Source: Geodermatophilus normandii (lineage in GTDB: Bacteria; Actinomycetota; Actinomycetes; Mycobacteriales; Geodermatophilaceae). From it: a stretch of DNA of 64,000 nucleotides. The stretch covers positions 186,001 to 250,000 of the forward strand of contig NZ_QGTX01000001.1 in assembly GCF_003182485.1 (NCBI RefSeq). The letters are read 5' to 3'. The notes under the pieces are model-generated. The model searched no databases. It saw only the letters and a list, made by a program, of their open reading frames with translations, and had not been told where the DNA came from. Each line of letters starts with the position of its first letter. The first letter of the stretch is position 1. The translations under genes and the position numbers were made by a program. Below, piece by piece: positions 7,574 through 16,920 of this stretch.

Positions 7574-8029
7574 GCCAGCGGCCGGGACCACCGTCCGCCG
7601 GTACAGCAGGTAGGCGCCGTCCTCCCCCGCCGGCACGAACCCCGCCGCCTCGTAGAGGGCGCGGGCCGGGTTGTCGCGGTGCACGCCGAGGCGCACCTCC
7701 GCGTACCCGGCCGCCGCGGCCCGCCGCGCGCACTCCTCGAGCAGCCGACGTCCCAGGCCGCGGCGGCGGGAGGCGGGGAGCACCTGCACGGTCACCACCA
7801 GCGCGGCACCGCCGTCGGGCGTCCACATGACGAACCCGGCCGGCTCACCGTCGGCCTCCAGCACGGTGGTGCGGGCCAGGTTCGCCCGCCACAGCGCCCG
7901 GTTCCGCTCGAGCGCTGCGGTCCAGGCGGACTCCTGGCCGGGCTCGACGTCGCGGACGTACGCGCGCTCGGCCTCCTCGACCAGGGGCAGGTCGGCCCCG
8001 GTCGCCGGGCGTGTGGCCAGGCGCGTCAC
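7571..8029 (-). CDS. GNAT family N-acetyltransferase
   Basis: A 152-residue single-domain GNAT. The acetyl-CoA loop is V-L-P-A-S-R-R-R-G-L-G-R-R-L-L (R/Q-x-x-G-x-G/A pattern) near residue 93, followed by L-G-V-H-R-D-N-P-A-R-A-L-Y-E-A-A-G-F. The GTG start overlaps the stop of the upstream tandem-GNAT gene (GTGA). The substrate is unknown. Its 3' end lies about 10 bases from the start of the next gene on the same strand. Confidence 0.85.
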   Translation of the reverse strand: MTRLATRPATGADLPLVEEAERAYVRDVEPGQESAWTAALERNRALWRANLARTTVLEADGEPAGFVMWTPDGGAALVVTVQVLPASRRRGLGRRLLEECARRAAAAGYAEVRLGVHRDNPARALYEAAGFVPAGEDGAYLLYRRTVVPAAG

Positions 8030-9039
8030 CCGGCGACCGGCGGGACGGGGAATGCCCAGGAGTGGTGGGTGCGGGCCACGCGGAAGCCCACCCGCTCGTA
8101 GAGCGCGAACGCGCCGGTGGTGTTCTCCGTGTCGACGTCGAGCGCGGCGCGGCGGCACCCGTCGGCCGCGGCGGCGGTCAGCGCCGCGGCGATCGCCGCG
8201 CCGGCGACCCCTCGCCCGCGGAAGGCGGACAGCACGCCGATCTGGCCGAGGTGCACCGTGGTCACGCCGGTGGCGCGGGTGTCGGCGTCGTACACGTAGC
8301 CGAGCGCGTACCCGGCGACCGCACCGTCGGCCAGCGCCAGCACCGACAGGTCGGGCCGGAACGCCCTCACGCCGGTGAACCAGGTGCGCCAGGCGGTCTC
8401 GTCGCGCTCGGTGGAGCCGTGGTGCTCGGTGAACGAGGCGTTGTGCGCGCGGCGGACCTCGTCGTCGCGGTCCCAGGTGAAGGGCACCAGCTCGAGGCCG
8501 GCGGGGGCGACGGCGGTGGGCACGTCGTCGAGCGGGCGCTCCATCGAGGCGAACAGCCGCTCGACCTCGAAGCCGGCGCGCCGGACCAGCCGCTCCAGCG
8601 ACGTCATCGCCGGCCAGACGCTGGTGACGAGCCGGCCGGGCAGCCCGGGCGGCGCGAACTGCGCGTGCTGCTCGGTGCCCCGGCGGACCTGCCAGTCCAG
8701 CAGCGCCCGGCCGATGCCGCGCCCGCGCTGGTCGGGGTGCACCCGGCCCTCGGACCAGACGCGCAGCGCCTCGCGGCCGCCGCGCTGGGAGATCGACGTC
8801 GCCCAGGCCACCAGCCGCCCGTCCGCGGTGAGCACCGCCCGGCCGTCGCGCGGGAGGTCGACCAGCTCGCGACCCCACCACTCGGCCAGGTCGGCGGCGT
8901 CCTCGTGCTCGCCGGTGTCGTCGACGGCCTCGGCCGCCTCCAGCAGCCCGGCGGCGGCTCCGGCGTCGTCGAGGGTGAGCGGGCGGGCGGTCAGGCCCTC
9001 GGGCAGGCCGGTCAGGTCGGCGGAGAGCACGTCGGACAC
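8026..9039 (-). CDS. Tandem-GNAT acetyltransferase (MshD-like architecture)
   Basis: A 337-residue protein with two GNAT domains. The N-terminal one has H-P-D-Q-R-G-R-G-I-G-R-A-L-L near residue 105. The C-terminal one has V-L-S-A-F-R-G-R-G-V-A-G-A-A-I with L-D-V-D-T-E-N-T-T-G-A-F-A-L-Y-E-R-V-G-F. Two-domain GNATs of this layout include mycothiol synthase, but the identity is not specific enough to call mshD. GTG 9039 follows a TAGCGT box by eight bases and has no Shine-Dalgarno. It is the first gene of a two-gene unit with the GNAT at 7571. Confidence 0.8.
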   Translation of the reverse strand: MSDVLSADLTGLPEGLTARPLTLDDAGAAAGLLEAAEAVDDTGEHEDAADLAEWWGRELVDLPRDGRAVLTADGRLVAWATSISQRGGREALRVWSEGRVHPDQRGRGIGRALLDWQVRRGTEQHAQFAPPGLPGRLVTSVWPAMTSLERLVRRAGFEVERLFASMERPLDDVPTAVAPAGLELVPFTWDRDDEVRRAHNASFTEHHGSTERDETAWRTWFTGVRAFRPDLSVLALADGAVAGYALGYVYDADTRATGVTTVHLGQIGVLSAFRGRGVAGAAIAAALTAAAADGCRRAALDVDTENTTGAFALYERVGFRVARTHHSWAFPVPPVAG

Positions 9040-9047
9040 GAGCCGTC

Positions 9048-9053
9048 ACGCTA
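9048..9053 (-). promoter_or_regulatory. -10 element TAGCGT of the tandem-GNAT gene
   Basis: TAGCGT on the minus strand ends eight bases before GTG 9039. Its first three bases are also the TAG stop of the glyoxalase remnant upstream. Confidence 0.4.
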
Positions 9054-9263
9054 GGCGGGCTGCCCCGGGGGCGGCGACCCCTTTGTCAGCGACACGAACA
9101 GGCATAGGAGGTGGCCGTCGGGGCCGGCGTGGACGCGCACGACCTCGTCGGGGGCGTCGTAGCCGCCGATGGGCCGCGCGCCCGCCTCCTCCGCGAGCGC
9201 ACGGGCGGCCTCGAGGTCGTCGACCCGGGGTGCCGAGGACGGCGGCGGTGGGGCGGTGCGGCG
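9051..9263 (-). pseudogene. Remnant of a glyoxalase/VOC-fold protein (C-terminal part)
   Basis: The minus-strand frame ending at TAG 9051-9053 reads V-D-D-L-E-A-A-R-A-L-A-E-E-A-G-A-R, D-E-V-V-R-V-H-A-G-P-D-G-H-L-L-C-L-F-V. This is the typical last helix and strands of a VOC (glyoxalase-like) domain, D-P-x-G-H-x-F-C-L. There is no start codon and no N-terminal half. The frame is the same as, and directly downstream of, the amidohydrolase stop at 9264-9266, so an intact VOC gene once followed that operon. Confidence 0.55.
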
Positions 9264-10157
9264 TCAGCCCTCCAGTGCGAACAGCCGGGCGCCGTTGTCG
9301 TGCAGCACCGCGCGCAGCCAGTCCTCGCCCAGGCCGAGGCGGGACAGCGCGGCCAGCTGCTCGGCGTAGGGGTACGGGATCGAGGGGAAGTCGCTGCCGA
9401 GGAGCACCTTGTCCCGCAGCGCGGCCAGCCGCGGCCGGTCGGCGGGGTCGAAGGGCATGAGCCGCTCGGTGAAGTCGGTGGCGAACATCGTGGTGTCCAG
9501 GTGCACCCGCTCGTACCGCTCGGCGAGGTCGAGGAAGTCGCGGTACTCGGGCATGCCCAGGTGCGCGATCACCAGGCACAGGCCGGGATGCCGCTCGAGC
9601 AGGCCGGTCATCGGCGCGGGCCCGGTGTGCTCCCCGCGCAGCGGCCCGGAGCCGCAGTGGATGACCACCGGCGTCCCGGCCTCCTCCAGCCGCGCCCAGA
9701 CGGCGTCGAGCAGCGGGTCGCGCGGGTCGAAGCCGCCCACCTGCACGTGCACCTTGAACACCCGCACGCCGCGGTCGAGCGCGTCGGCCACGTAGTGCGG
9801 CGCCTCGGGCTCGGGGAAGAACGTGGCCGAGGACAGCACCCGCGGGTGGGCGGCGGCGAAGCCGTGCGACCAGTCGTTGAGCCAGGCGGCCATGCCCGCC
9901 TTGTGCGGATAGGGCAGCGTGGGGAAGGCGCGCACCCCCAGCCGGCCGAGGACGGCGAGCCGCTCGTCCTCCGGCAGCCGGTAGTGCACCGGCCAGGCCG
10001 CCCCGTAGTGGGTCTCGGCCGCCTCGAAGTAGGACCAGACCTTGGCCTGCACCCGGGGCGGGAGGAAGTGCACGTGCACGTCGACGAGGCCGGGCAGGCC
10101 CAGCTCGCGCCAGAACCGCGGGACGTCGTCGTCGTCGACCGGCGGCTGCACGCTCAT
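9264..10157 (-). CDS. Amidohydrolase family protein
   Basis: A 297-residue metal-dependent hydrolase of the amidohydrolase-2 type. It starts with L-V-D-V-H-V-H-F (metal-binding H-x-H near residue 27), then V-V-I-H-C-G-S-G, V-I-A-H-L-G-M-P-E and V-L-L-G-S-D-F-P-S-I-P-Y, which carries the catalytic Asp late in the barrel. Relatives include decarboxylases and lactonases of aromatic catabolism; the substrate is unresolved. The ATG overlaps the stop of the oxidoreductase upstream in an ATGA, so the two genes are coupled, and the pair itself overlaps smpB. Confidence 0.85.
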   Translation of the reverse strand: MSVQPPVDDDDVPRFWRELGLPGLVDVHVHFLPPRVQAKVWSYFEAAETHYGAAWPVHYRLPEDERLAVLGRLGVRAFPTLPYPHKAGMAAWLNDWSHGFAAAHPRVLSSATFFPEPEAPHYVADALDRGVRVFKVHVQVGGFDPRDPLLDAVWARLEEAGTPVVIHCGSGPLRGEHTGPAPMTGLLERHPGLCLVIAHLGMPEYRDFLDLAERYERVHLDTTMFATDFTERLMPFDPADRPRLAALRDKVLLGSDFPSIPYPYAEQLAALSRLGLGEDWLRAVLHDNGARLFALEG

Positions 10158-11077
10158 CGCAGGGTCACGACCACCTTGCCGCGCACGTGACCGCCGGCCA
10201 CGAGGTCGTGGGCCTCGGCGGTGCGCTCCAGCGGGAACGCCTTGGCGATCGCCACGCGCAGCTGGCCGGCGTCGGCCATCCGGCCGAGCTCCTCGAGGTC
10301 GTGCCGCTCGGGGCGGACGAACACGTAGCGCCCGCCCATCCCGTTGACCGCGGGGTCGACGACGCTGGCGACCCGGGCGACGTCGCGCACCTGACGGGGA
10401 GCGTCGGCCAGGGCGTCGCCGCCGTTGAGGTCGAGGACGGCGTCGACCGGCTCCGACAGCTGCTCGCTGACCGGCCCGGCGGAGTAGTCGAGCACCTCGG
10501 CGGCGCCGGCGTCGCGCAGGAAGCCGTGGTTGCGCGGGCTGGCCGTGCCGATGACGTGCGCGCCGAGCGCGGCGGCGATCTGGACGGCGAAGAAGCCGAC
10601 CCCGCCCGCGGCGCGGTGGACCAGCACGCGGTCGCCCTCGCCGACCTCGAGCGTCTCGGTGAGCGCCTGGTAGGCGGTGAGCCCGGCCAGCGGCAGCGCC
10701 CCCGCCTCGGCGAAGGACAGCGACTCGGGCTTGTGCGCCAGGCAGCGCTGCGGCGCGGGCACGAGCTCGGCGGCGGTCCCCCACTGGACGTCGTCGCGGC
10801 GCAGGTACCCCATGACCTCGTCGCCGGGCGCGAAGTCGACGACCGCGGGGCCGACCGCCTCCACGGTGCCGGCGAGGTCCCAGCCCGGGACGATCGGGAA
10901 GTGGTGCGGGAAGAGCCCGGCCAGGTTCCCCTCGCGGATCCCGACGTCGACTGGGTTGACGCCCGCGGCGTGCGTGCGGACGAGCACCGCGTCCGGGCCG
11001 ACCGGCGGCTCGGGGAGGTCGTCGCGCAGGGTCAGGACGTCGGAGGAGCCGAACCGGTCGTAGGCGATGCCCCTCAA
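10154..11077 (-). CDS. NAD(P)-dependent zinc-type alcohol dehydrogenase / quinone oxidoreductase
   Basis: A 307-residue medium-chain dehydrogenase/reductase of the quinone-reductase subgroup. The N-terminal GroES-like domain has H-A-A-G-V-N-P-V-D and [11 protein letters not shown] Rossmann domain follows with [15 protein letters not shown], and the typical ending is V-R-G-K-V-V-V-T-L. No catalytic zinc Cys/His set is visible. The start is TTG 11077, overlapping the smpB stop in TTGA, with AAGGGA six bases upstream. It is thus co-translated with smpB although not functionally related to it. Confidence 0.85.
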   Translation of the reverse strand: MRGIAYDRFGSSDVLTLRDDLPEPPVGPDAVLVRTHAAGVNPVDVGIREGNLAGLFPHHFPIVPGWDLAGTVEAVGPAVVDFAPGDEVMGYLRRDDVQWGTAAELVPAPQRCLAHKPESLSFAEAGALPLAGLTAYQALTETLEVGEGDRVLVHRAAGGVGFFAVQIAAALGAHVIGTASPRNHGFLRDAGAAEVLDYSAGPVSEQLSEPVDAVLDLNGGDALADAPRQVRDVARVASVVDPAVNGMGGRYVFVRPERHDLEELGRMADAGQLRVAIAKAFPLERTAEAHDLVAGGHVRGKVVVTLR

Positions 11078-11550
11078 CGGCGTCCCTTCACGTAGCGGCC
11101 GAAGGCCTTCTGGATCTCCCGGCGGGAGTCGCGCTCGGCGAGGTCGTGGCGCTTGTCGTAGGACTTCTTGCCCTTGGCCAGCGCGAGCGTGGCCTTGACC
11201 TTGCCGTCCTTGAAGTACAGGTCCAGCGGCACGAGCGTCAGGCCGCCCTCGCGGGTCTTGCCGACGAGCTTGTCGATCTCCTCGCGGTGCATGAGCACCT
11301 TGCGCTTGCGGCGCGGGGCGTGGTTGGTCCAGGTCCCCTGCGTGTACTCGGGGATGTGCACGTGCTGGAGCCACACCTCGCCGTCGTCGACGGTGGCGAA
11401 GCCGTCGACCAGCGACGCCCGACCGGCACGCAGGCTCTTGACCTCGGTGCCGGTGAGCACCAGGCCGACCTCGTAGGTGTCGAGGATCGAGTAGTCGTGC
11501 CGCGCCTTCTTGTTCTGGGCGATGAGCTTCCGCCCCTGTTCCCGCGGCAT
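11074..11550 (-). CDS. smpB: SsrA-binding protein SmpB
   Basis: A 158-residue SmpB with the full family sequence: [11 protein letters not shown] near the start, [10 protein letters not shown], the basic [16 protein letters not shown], and a C-terminal tail starting [11 protein letters not shown] that inserts into the mRNA channel. It binds tmRNA (ssrA at 2604-2974) for trans-translation. ATG 11550 has GGGGA upstream. In many actinobacteria smpB directly precedes ssrA downstream of ftsEX; here about 8 kb separate them. Confidence 0.97.
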   Translation of the reverse strand: MPREQGRKLIAQNKKARHDYSILDTYEVGLVLTGTEVKSLRAGRASLVDGFATVDDGEVWLQHVHIPEYTQGTWTNHAPRRKRKVLMHREEIDKLVGKTREGGLTLVPLDLYFKDGKVKATLALAKGKKSYDKRHDLAERDSRREIQKAFGRYVKGRR

Positions 11551-11559
11551 GTCCCCAGG

Positions 11560-12573
11560 TTACCGGGGACCGGTGGCGGTGATCTCGCGCCGGAGCTGCC
11601 CGTACGTCGGGGCCTGCACCGGGAGGAACGCCGCCTCGCGCACGCGCCGCGCGGTGTCGCTGCCGGCGAGGTACCCGGACCCCCCGGCCACCGCGGACTC
11701 CAGCCGCACCGCCTCGGCGGCGACGTCCAGGGCGGCCAGCCGCAGCCCCGCGAGGTCGCCGGGGTGCACGCCCACCCGGTCCCCGGCCAGGTCCTCCAGC
11801 CGCCGGGCGACGTCGTCGCGGCGCTCGGTCAGCGCCGCGGCGTCGGGCCGCAGGACGCTGGGCAGGTGCCCGCCGGCGGCGGAGAGCGCGGCGTCGGCGA
11901 CGCCGAGGGCGAGGGCGGTCTGCAGCAGCAGCATCGCCGGGCGGCACACGGCCATGAAGCCGGCCAGGTCGTCGCTGAGCACCTGCCCGGGCCCGACGAC
12001 GACGCCGTCGAGGTGCAGGCCCCCGGTGCCGGTGCCGCGCAGGCCGAGCAGGTCGTGCGGCCCGGTCGGCGTCACGCCGGCGTCGGTGCGCCGGAAGAGC
12101 GCGACCACCCGGCCCTCGTCGGCGGTCCGGGCGGGGCTCACGACGACGGCGTCGTCGAAGAGGTTCGAGGCCCAGCCGACGGTGCCCGACAGCCGCCAGC
12201 CCGCGCCGTCGCGGACCGCGGTGACCGGCAGCGTGCCGGTGCCGGCGAGGTCGGCGACCGCCGGGGCGAGCGCGGTGGCGCCGGGGACGGTGCCGGCGCG
12301 CAGCTCGGCGACGAGCCCGGTCAGCGGCTCCGGCGGCGGGCAGCAGCGCAGGTACTCCAGCACCATCCGCTGCGACCACGCCGCGAAGGCCGTGGCCAGC
12401 GACACCGACGCGAGCTGGCGGAGCATCCGCACCGAGGCCAGCAGCGCGACGGTCGGGTCGTCGTCGTCCGCGCCGAACGCGCCGACGTCCCCGAGCCGCC
12501 GCAGCGCGGGGCGGACGTCGGCCCGGCCGGTGTCGAGGTCGTCTGCCGTGGCGCCGGGAGCCGTCGTCGTCAT
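11560..12573 (-). CDS. Acyl-CoA dehydrogenase-like flavoprotein
   Basis: A 337-residue protein with the reduced acyl-CoA dehydrogenase layout. It has an N-terminal helical part (L-R-Q-L-A-S-V-S-L-A-T-A-F), the beta domain W-R-L-S-G-T-V-G-W-A-S-N, G-P-H-D-L-L-G-L-R-G-T-G-T-G, and a C-terminal helical part. It is shorter than the usual 380 or so residues and I see no clear catalytic Glu. It may therefore be a flavin-dependent monooxygenase-like or non-dehydrogenating relative (DszC group). It lies nine bases from smpB on the same strand and is separated from ftsX by a strong hairpin. Confidence 0.7.
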   Translation of the reverse strand: MTTTAPGATADDLDTGRADVRPALRRLGDVGAFGADDDDPTVALLASVRMLRQLASVSLATAFAAWSQRMVLEYLRCCPPPEPLTGLVAELRAGTVPGATALAPAVADLAGTGTLPVTAVRDGAGWRLSGTVGWASNLFDDAVVVSPARTADEGRVVALFRRTDAGVTPTGPHDLLGLRGTGTGGLHLDGVVVGPGQVLSDDLAGFMAVCRPAMLLLQTALALGVADAALSAAGGHLPSVLRPDAAALTERRDDVARRLEDLAGDRVGVHPGDLAGLRLAALDVAAEAVRLESAVAGGSGYLAGSDTARRVREAAFLPVQAPTYGQLRREITATGPR

Positions 12574-12607
12574 GCCCCCTGCCTACCCGCGTCCGCCCCG
12601 CGACGCG

Positions 12608-12667
12608 CGAGATCCCGCGATCTCGTACGCCCCGGAGGCCGGAGACGTACGAGACCACGGGATCTCG
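12608..12667. terminator. Hairpin between ftsX and the acyl-CoA dehydrogenase-like gene
   Basis: A 22-base arm at 12608-12629 (CGAGATCCCG...CTCGTACG) pairs with 12646-12667 across a 16-base loop with two mismatches. It lies directly downstream of the ftsX stop on its strand and probably ends the ftsEX message. The left arm contains its own inner palindrome (GAGATCCCGCGATCTC). Confidence 0.65.
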
Positions 12668-12684
12668 ACGGGAGGAGCGAGGGA

Positions 12685-13569
12685 CTACAGGCGGACGTAG
12701 AGGCGCAGCGTCACGTACGCGGCGACCGCGGCCAGGCCGACGCCGGCGGCGCCGATGACCGGGGCGATCGTGGCGATCGCGCCCCAGTCGACCGGCGGGA
12801 TGATGCCGGCCTTGATCGGCCCGGCCAGCGTCTTGTCGACGAAGAGGACCTTGGTGAGCACCAGGCCACCGACGGCCAGCAGCGCACCGATCAGCCCGGC
12901 CAGCGCCGCCTCGAGGATGAACGGCAGCTGGGTGTACCAGCGCGAGGCGCCGACCAGCCGCATGATGTTGGTCTCGTTGCGGCGGTTGAACGCGGCCAGC
13001 TGGATGGTGTTGGAGATCAGCAGCAGGGCCGCCAGCGCCTGCACCACCGCCACGGCGATGGTGGCGTTGCGGGCGCCGTTGAGCAGGCTGAACAGGCGGT
13101 CGAGGAAGTCGCCCTCGTCGCGCACCTGGTCGACGCCGTTCTGCCCGTTGGGGAACTCCGCGGCGATGACCTCGTAGCGCTCGGGGTTGACCAGCTCCAC
13201 GCGGAAGCTCTCCGGCAGCGCGTCCGGCGGCGTGTTCTCGACCAGCTCGGGCTGCTGGGAGAACTGCTGCTGGAAGCGCGCGTAGGCCTCCTCCTTGGAC
13301 TCGTACAGGTAGTTCGCGACCTCGGGCGAGTCCGACAGCTGCGCCTCGATGGCGCTGCGCTGCTCGTCGGTGACGTCGTCGGCCAGGAAGATGGAGACCT
13401 GCACCTTGTCGTAGTAGATCTCCTTCATGTCGGAGATCATCCCGGCGATGAGCAGGCCGGTCCCCATGAGACCGAGCGAGATGGCCGTGGTCAGGATCAT
13501 CGCGACCGTCATGGTCAGGTTGCGACGCAGCCCGGTGGCCACCTCGGAGAGGACGAAGTTGACGCGCAT
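12685..13569 (-). CDS. ftsX: Cell-division ABC transporter permease FtsX
   Basis: A 294-residue membrane protein. One N-terminal transmembrane segment (about 20-45) is followed by an extracellular domain of about 125 residues, then three C-terminal segments, with the conserved N-E-T-N-I-M-R-L-V-G-A-S-R-W-Y between the second and third. With FtsE it forms the complex that activates peptidoglycan hydrolases at the septum. The C-terminus R-L-Y-V-R-L ends in TAG. It lies 46 bases downstream of ftsE. Confidence 0.95.
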   Translation of the reverse strand: MRVNFVLSEVATGLRRNLTMTVAMILTTAISLGLMGTGLLIAGMISDMKEIYYDKVQVSIFLADDVTDEQRSAIEAQLSDSPEVANYLYESKEEAYARFQQQFSQQPELVENTPPDALPESFRVELVNPERYEVIAAEFPNGQNGVDQVRDEGDFLDRLFSLLNGARNATIAVAVVQALAALLLISNTIQLAAFNRRNETNIMRLVGASRWYTQLPFILEAALAGLIGALLAVGGLVLTKVLFVDKTLAGPIKAGIIPPVDWGAIATIAPVIGAAGVGLAAVAAYVTLRLYVRL

Positions 13570-13615
13570 GGATTCCCTGTCGTGAGGTGCAGGTCGAGGT
13601 GGGCGGCGGGGTGCT

Positions 13616-14305
13616 CTACCGGCCGACGCCGTAGACGCCGCGCGTCTGGTCGCGGGTGATCTGGCCGCCGTTGAGCTCGATGACGCGGCGGCGCATCGAG
13701 TCGACGATGTGGTAGTCGTGCGTCGCCATGATCACGGTGGTGCCGGTGCGGTTGATCCGCTCCAGCAGCAGCATGATCCCCTCGCTGGTCTCCGGGTCGA
13801 GGTTGCCGGTGGGCTCGTCGGCGAGCAGCACCAGCGGCCGGTTGACGAACGCGCGGGCGATCGCGACCCGCTGCTGCTCACCACCGGAGAGCTCGTGCGG
13901 CAGGCGGTTGGCCTTGCCCTCGAGACCGACCATCTCCAGCACCTCGGGGACCACCCGCTTGATCGTGCGGTGCGGCTTGTTGATGACCTCGAGCGCGAAG
14001 GCGACGTTCTCCGACACCGTGCGGTTGCGCAGCAGCCGGAAGTCCTGGAAGACGCAGCCCATCGTGCGGCGCAGCTTGGGCACCTGCCACTTGCTCATCG
14101 TGTTGAGCGCCTTGCCGTTGACGGTGACCGTCCCGCGGGTCGGGTCGTCCTCCTTGAGCAGCAGCCGGAGGAAGGTCGACTTGCCGGAGCCCGAGGAGCC
14201 GATGAGGAAGACGAACTCGCCCTTGTCGATCTCCGTCGACACGTCATCGAGGGCCGGCCGTGCGCTGGCCGGGTAGAGCTTGGTGACGTGTTGCAATTCG
14301 ATCAC
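13616..14305 (-). CDS. ftsE: Cell-division ATP-binding protein FtsE
   Basis: A 229-residue ABC ATPase of normal FtsE length. It has Walker [10 protein letters not shown], the signature L-S-G-G-E-Q-Q-R-V, Walker [12 protein letters not shown] and the H-loop M-A-T-H-D. GTG 14305 is chosen because the family begins [19 protein letters not shown] box lies eight bases upstream, which implies a leaderless message. It drives FtsX during division. The order prfB-ftsE-ftsX-smpB is conserved in actinobacteria. Confidence 0.96.
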   Translation of the reverse strand: MIELQHVTKLYPASARPALDDVSTEIDKGEFVFLIGSSGSGKSTFLRLLLKEDDPTRGTVTVNGKALNTMSKWQVPKLRRTMGCVFQDFRLLRNRTVSENVAFALEVINKPHRTIKRVVPEVLEMVGLEGKANRLPHELSGGEQQRVAIARAFVNRPLVLLADEPTGNLDPETSEGIMLLLERINRTGTTVIMATHDYHIVDSMRRRVIELNGGQITRDQTRGVYGVGR

Positions 14306-14313
14306 GAGGGGCC

Positions 14314-14319
14314 ACGGTA
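14314..14319 (-). promoter_or_regulatory. -10 element TACCGT of ftsE
   Basis: TACCGT on the minus strand lies eight bases before GTG 14305. With no Shine-Dalgarno in between, it fits a leaderless ftsEX transcript independent of prfB. Confidence 0.5.
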
Positions 14320-14439
14320 CCTGCCCGGAGCCGCACGATGGTCGGTTCGGGGCAGGACGCACCGGAGGATGTCACCGACCCGCGCCCCTACCCAGCGGGA
14401 TCGCCCCGGCAACCGCGCCGGAGTGTGACCGAGGCGACC

Positions 14440-15552
14440 CTAGCTCGCCGGGACGGACTCCTGCTGGCGGCGCCAGCGGATGCCGGCCTCGATGAAGGAG
14501 TCGATGTCGCCGTCGAGGACCGCCGTCGTGTTGCCGGTCTCCTGCTCGGTGCGCAGGTCCTTGACCATCTGGTACGGGTGCAGGACGTAGGAGCGCATCT
14601 GGTTGCCCCAGCTGCTCCCCTCCCCCTTGAGCGCGTCCATCTCGGCGCGCTGCTCGGCCTGCCGGACGGCGAGCAGCCGCGCCTGCAGGACGCGCAGCGC
14701 CGCGGCGCGGTTCTGGATCTGGCTCTTCTCGTTCTGGCAGGAGACGACGATGCCGGTGGGCAGGTGGGTGATCCGGACGGCGGAGTCCGTGGTGTTGACG
14801 CTCTGCCCGCCGGGGCCCGAGGACCGGAAGACGTCGATGCGGATCTCGTTCTCCGGGATGTCGACGTGGTCGGTCTGCTCGACGACGGGCAGCACCTCGA
14901 CGCCGGCGAAGGACGTCTGGCGGCGGCCCTGGTTGTCGAACGGCGAGATGCGCACGAGCCGGTGGGTGCCCTGCTCGACCGAGAGCGTGCCGTAGGCGTA
15001 GGGCTGCTTGACCGCGAAGGTCGCCGACTTGATGCCGGCCTCCTCGGCGTAGGAGGTGTCGTAGACCTCGACCGGGTACCGGTGGCGCTCGGCCCAGCGC
15101 AGGTACATCCGCATGAGCATCTCGGCGAAGTCGGCGGCGTCCACGCCGCCGGCCTCCGAGCGGATGGTCACCAGCGCCTCGCGGGAGTCGTACTCGCCGT
15201 TGAGCAGCGTGCGGACCTCGAGCTCGTCGATCTCCGCGCGCAGCGCGGCCAGCTCGCGCTCGGCCTCCTCCGCGGTGGCCGCGTCGGACTCCTCCTCGGC
15301 CATCTCGTGCAGCACGCCGACGTCGTCGAGCCGGCGGCGCAGCTCCTCGACCCGCCGCAGGTCACCCTGCAGGTAGGAGAGCTTGGAGGTCAGCGCCTGG
15401 GCGGCCTCGACGTCGTTCCAGAGGTCGGGCGCGGCGGCCTGTTCCTGCAACTCGGCGACCTCGCGGCGCAGCCGCTCGACGTCGAGGACGGACTCGATGC
15501 TGGAGAGGGTCGTGTCCAGTTCGTCCAGGACGACGGAGAAGTCTGCGGCCAC
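14440..15552 (-). CDS. prfB: Peptide chain release factor 2
   Basis: A 370-residue RF2. It has the stop-codon recognition S-P-F motif ([15 protein letters not shown]) and the catalytic G-G-Q loop ([13 protein letters not shown]). RF2 reads UGA and UAA. The frame is continuous, without the autoregulatory in-frame TGA frameshift seen in many other bacteria. GTG 15552 follows TACCCT by eight bases. The gene itself ends in TAG, which RF2 does not read. That is relevant because TAG has a second meaning in the UGSC gene of this genome. Confidence 0.96.
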   Translation of the reverse strand: MAADFSVVLDELDTTLSSIESVLDVERLRREVAELQEQAAAPDLWNDVEAAQALTSKLSYLQGDLRRVEELRRRLDDVGVLHEMAEEESDAATAEEAERELAALRAEIDELEVRTLLNGEYDSREALVTIRSEAGGVDAADFAEMLMRMYLRWAERHRYPVEVYDTSYAEEAGIKSATFAVKQPYAYGTLSVEQGTHRLVRISPFDNQGRRQTSFAGVEVLPVVEQTDHVDIPENEIRIDVFRSSGPGGQSVNTTDSAVRITHLPTGIVVSCQNEKSQIQNRAAALRVLQARLLAVRQAEQRAEMDALKGEGSSWGNQMRSYVLHPYQMVKDLRTEQETGNTTAVLDGDIDSFIEAGIRWRRQQESVPAS

Positions 15553-15560
15553 GTCGATCG

Positions 15561-15566
15561 AGGGTA
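15561..15566 (-). promoter_or_regulatory. -10 element TACCCT of prfB
   Basis: TACCCT on the minus strand ends eight bases before GTG 15552. The prfB mRNA is probably leaderless. Confidence 0.5.
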
Positions 15567-15633
15567 GTGCGCCCCGGGGACGGAGCGGCGGTCCCCGCGG
15601 TGGCTGCCGCCCACGACCGGGAGGAGCAGGGGG

Positions 15634-16533
15634 ATGCGAGCCGTCGTCCACACCGCGTACGGGGAGCCCGAGGTCGCGGGTGTCGGGGAGGTGGACGAGC
15701 CGCACGCCGGGCCCGGGCGGGCCCGCATCGCCGTCCGCGCGGCGGGCGTCGACCCGCTGGACTGGAAGCAGGTCACGGGGCTGATGGCGCGCGGCGACCG
15801 GCCCGACGGGCCGACCGTGCCCGGCGTGGACGCCGCCGGGGTGGTCGACGAGGTCGGCGAGGGCGTGACCGGCGTGCAGGTCGGCGACCCCGTCCTCGGC
15901 CTCGGCCGGGCGACCGCGGCCGAGCACGCCGTGCTGCACGCGTGGGTCCCCAAGCCGCCGGAGGTGTCCTTCGAGGTGGCCGCCGGGCTGGGGGTGGTCG
16001 GTGAGACGGCGGTCCGCGTGCTCGACCTGCTGGGCCTGCCGCCGGGCCGCACGGTCGTCGTCGACGGCGCGAGCGGCGGCGTCGGCACCGCGACCGTGCA
16101 GGTCGCCGTCAGCCGCGGGCTCGCGGTGATCGGCACGTCGTCGCCGGCCAACGCCGACTTCGTCCGATCACTCGGCGCGCTGCCCGTCCCCCACGGCCAG
16201 GGCCTGGCCGACCGCGTGCGGGAGATCGCCCCCGACGGGGTCGACGGCGGCATCGACACCGCGGGCCGGGGGTCGGTGCGCGACCTCGTGGCGCTCACCG
16301 GCGACCCGGGCAGGGTCGTGACGATCGCCGACTCCGGCGCCGCGGAGCTCGGCGTGCGGGTGACGACGTCGAGCGAGGGCGCCGTCCCCCGGCTGACCGA
16401 GGTGGCCGCGCTCGTGCGCCAGGGCCGGCTGCAGCTGCCGGTCGCCGCGAGCTACCCGCTCGAGCGGGCGGCCGAGGCCCACCGCCGCAGCCGCGAGGGC
16501 CACGTGCGCGGGAAGCTCGGGCTGGTCCCCTAG
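15634..16533 (+). CDS. NADP-dependent oxidoreductase (quinone-reductase-like)
   Basis: A 299-residue medium-chain dehydrogenase/reductase. It has [22 protein letters not shown], the Rossmann motif [13 protein letters not shown] and the ending V-R-G-K-L-G-L-V-P. The zinc ligands of true alcohol dehydrogenases are missing. It ends in a tandem TAG-TAG; the first TAG overlaps the TAG stop of the convergent cutA gene. It is divergent from prfB. Confidence 0.83.
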   Translation: MRAVVHTAYGEPEVAGVGEVDEPHAGPGRARIAVRAAGVDPLDWKQVTGLMARGDRPDGPTVPGVDAAGVVDEVGEGVTGVQVGDPVLGLGRATAAEHAVLHAWVPKPPEVSFEVAAGLGVVGETAVRVLDLLGLPPGRTVVVDGASGGVGTATVQVAVSRGLAVIGTSSPANADFVRSLGALPVPHGQGLADRVREIAPDGVDGGIDTAGRGSVRDLVALTGDPGRVVTIADSGAAELGVRVTTSSEGAVPRLTEVAALVRQGRLQLPVAASYPLERAAEAHRRSREGHVRGKLGLVP

Positions 16534-16871
16534 TAGGGCTCCCGCGTCTCCGCGACGACCCAGCGCAGGTAGTCGGGACCGCCGTCGACCAGCGGCAGCG
16601 CGATGACGCACGGGACGTCGTACGGGTGCAGCTCGGCGGTGCGGGCGACGACCGCCGGCACCAGCGCGCGGCGGGTGTGCAGCGCGACGCGGGCCTCCGG
16701 CTCGTCGTGCACCGCCCCCTCCCACCGGTACACCGACCGGATCGTGGCGAGCTGGTGACCGCAGGCGGCCAGCCGCTCCTCGACGAGGGTCCGCGTGTAG
16801 CCGGCCAGCCAGTCGGCGTCCGGTCCGGTGACGACGACCTCGCAGCACTCGGCCGCCCCGCTGGTGTCCAC
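16530..16871 (-). CDS. cutA: Divalent-cation tolerance protein CutA family
   Basis: A 113-residue CutA-like trimeric protein. It has the family features L-V-E-E-R-L-A-A-C-G, S-V-Y-R-W-E-G-A-V-H-D-E-P-E-A-R-V-A-L-H-T, P-Y-D-V-P-C-V-I-A-L-P and Y-L-R-W-V. It is linked to metal tolerance in E. coli, but its role elsewhere is unclear. GTG 16871 has GAGGA upstream. The 3' end overlaps the convergent oxidoreductase by four bases, through interlocked TAG stops. Confidence 0.85.
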   Translation of the reverse strand: MDTSGAAECCEVVVTGPDADWLAGYTRTLVEERLAACGHQLATIRSVYRWEGAVHDEPEARVALHTRRALVPAVVARTAELHPYDVPCVIALPLVDGGPDYLRWVVAETREPY

Positions 16872-16908
16872 GTGCCCATCCTCGGGTGCGTGCCGGGGGC
16901 GCGCGGGG

Positions 16909-16914
16909 TAGGGC
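16909..16914 (+). promoter_or_regulatory. -10 element TAGGGC of the 16921 gene
   Basis: TAGGGC ends six bases before ATG 16921. The message is likely leaderless. Confidence 0.45.
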
Positions 16915-16920
16915 CCGCCC

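Noticed and set aside
15540-15560. RF2 programmed frameshift
   Set aside because: The prfB frame is continuous from GTG 15552 with no in-frame TGA near codon 25.
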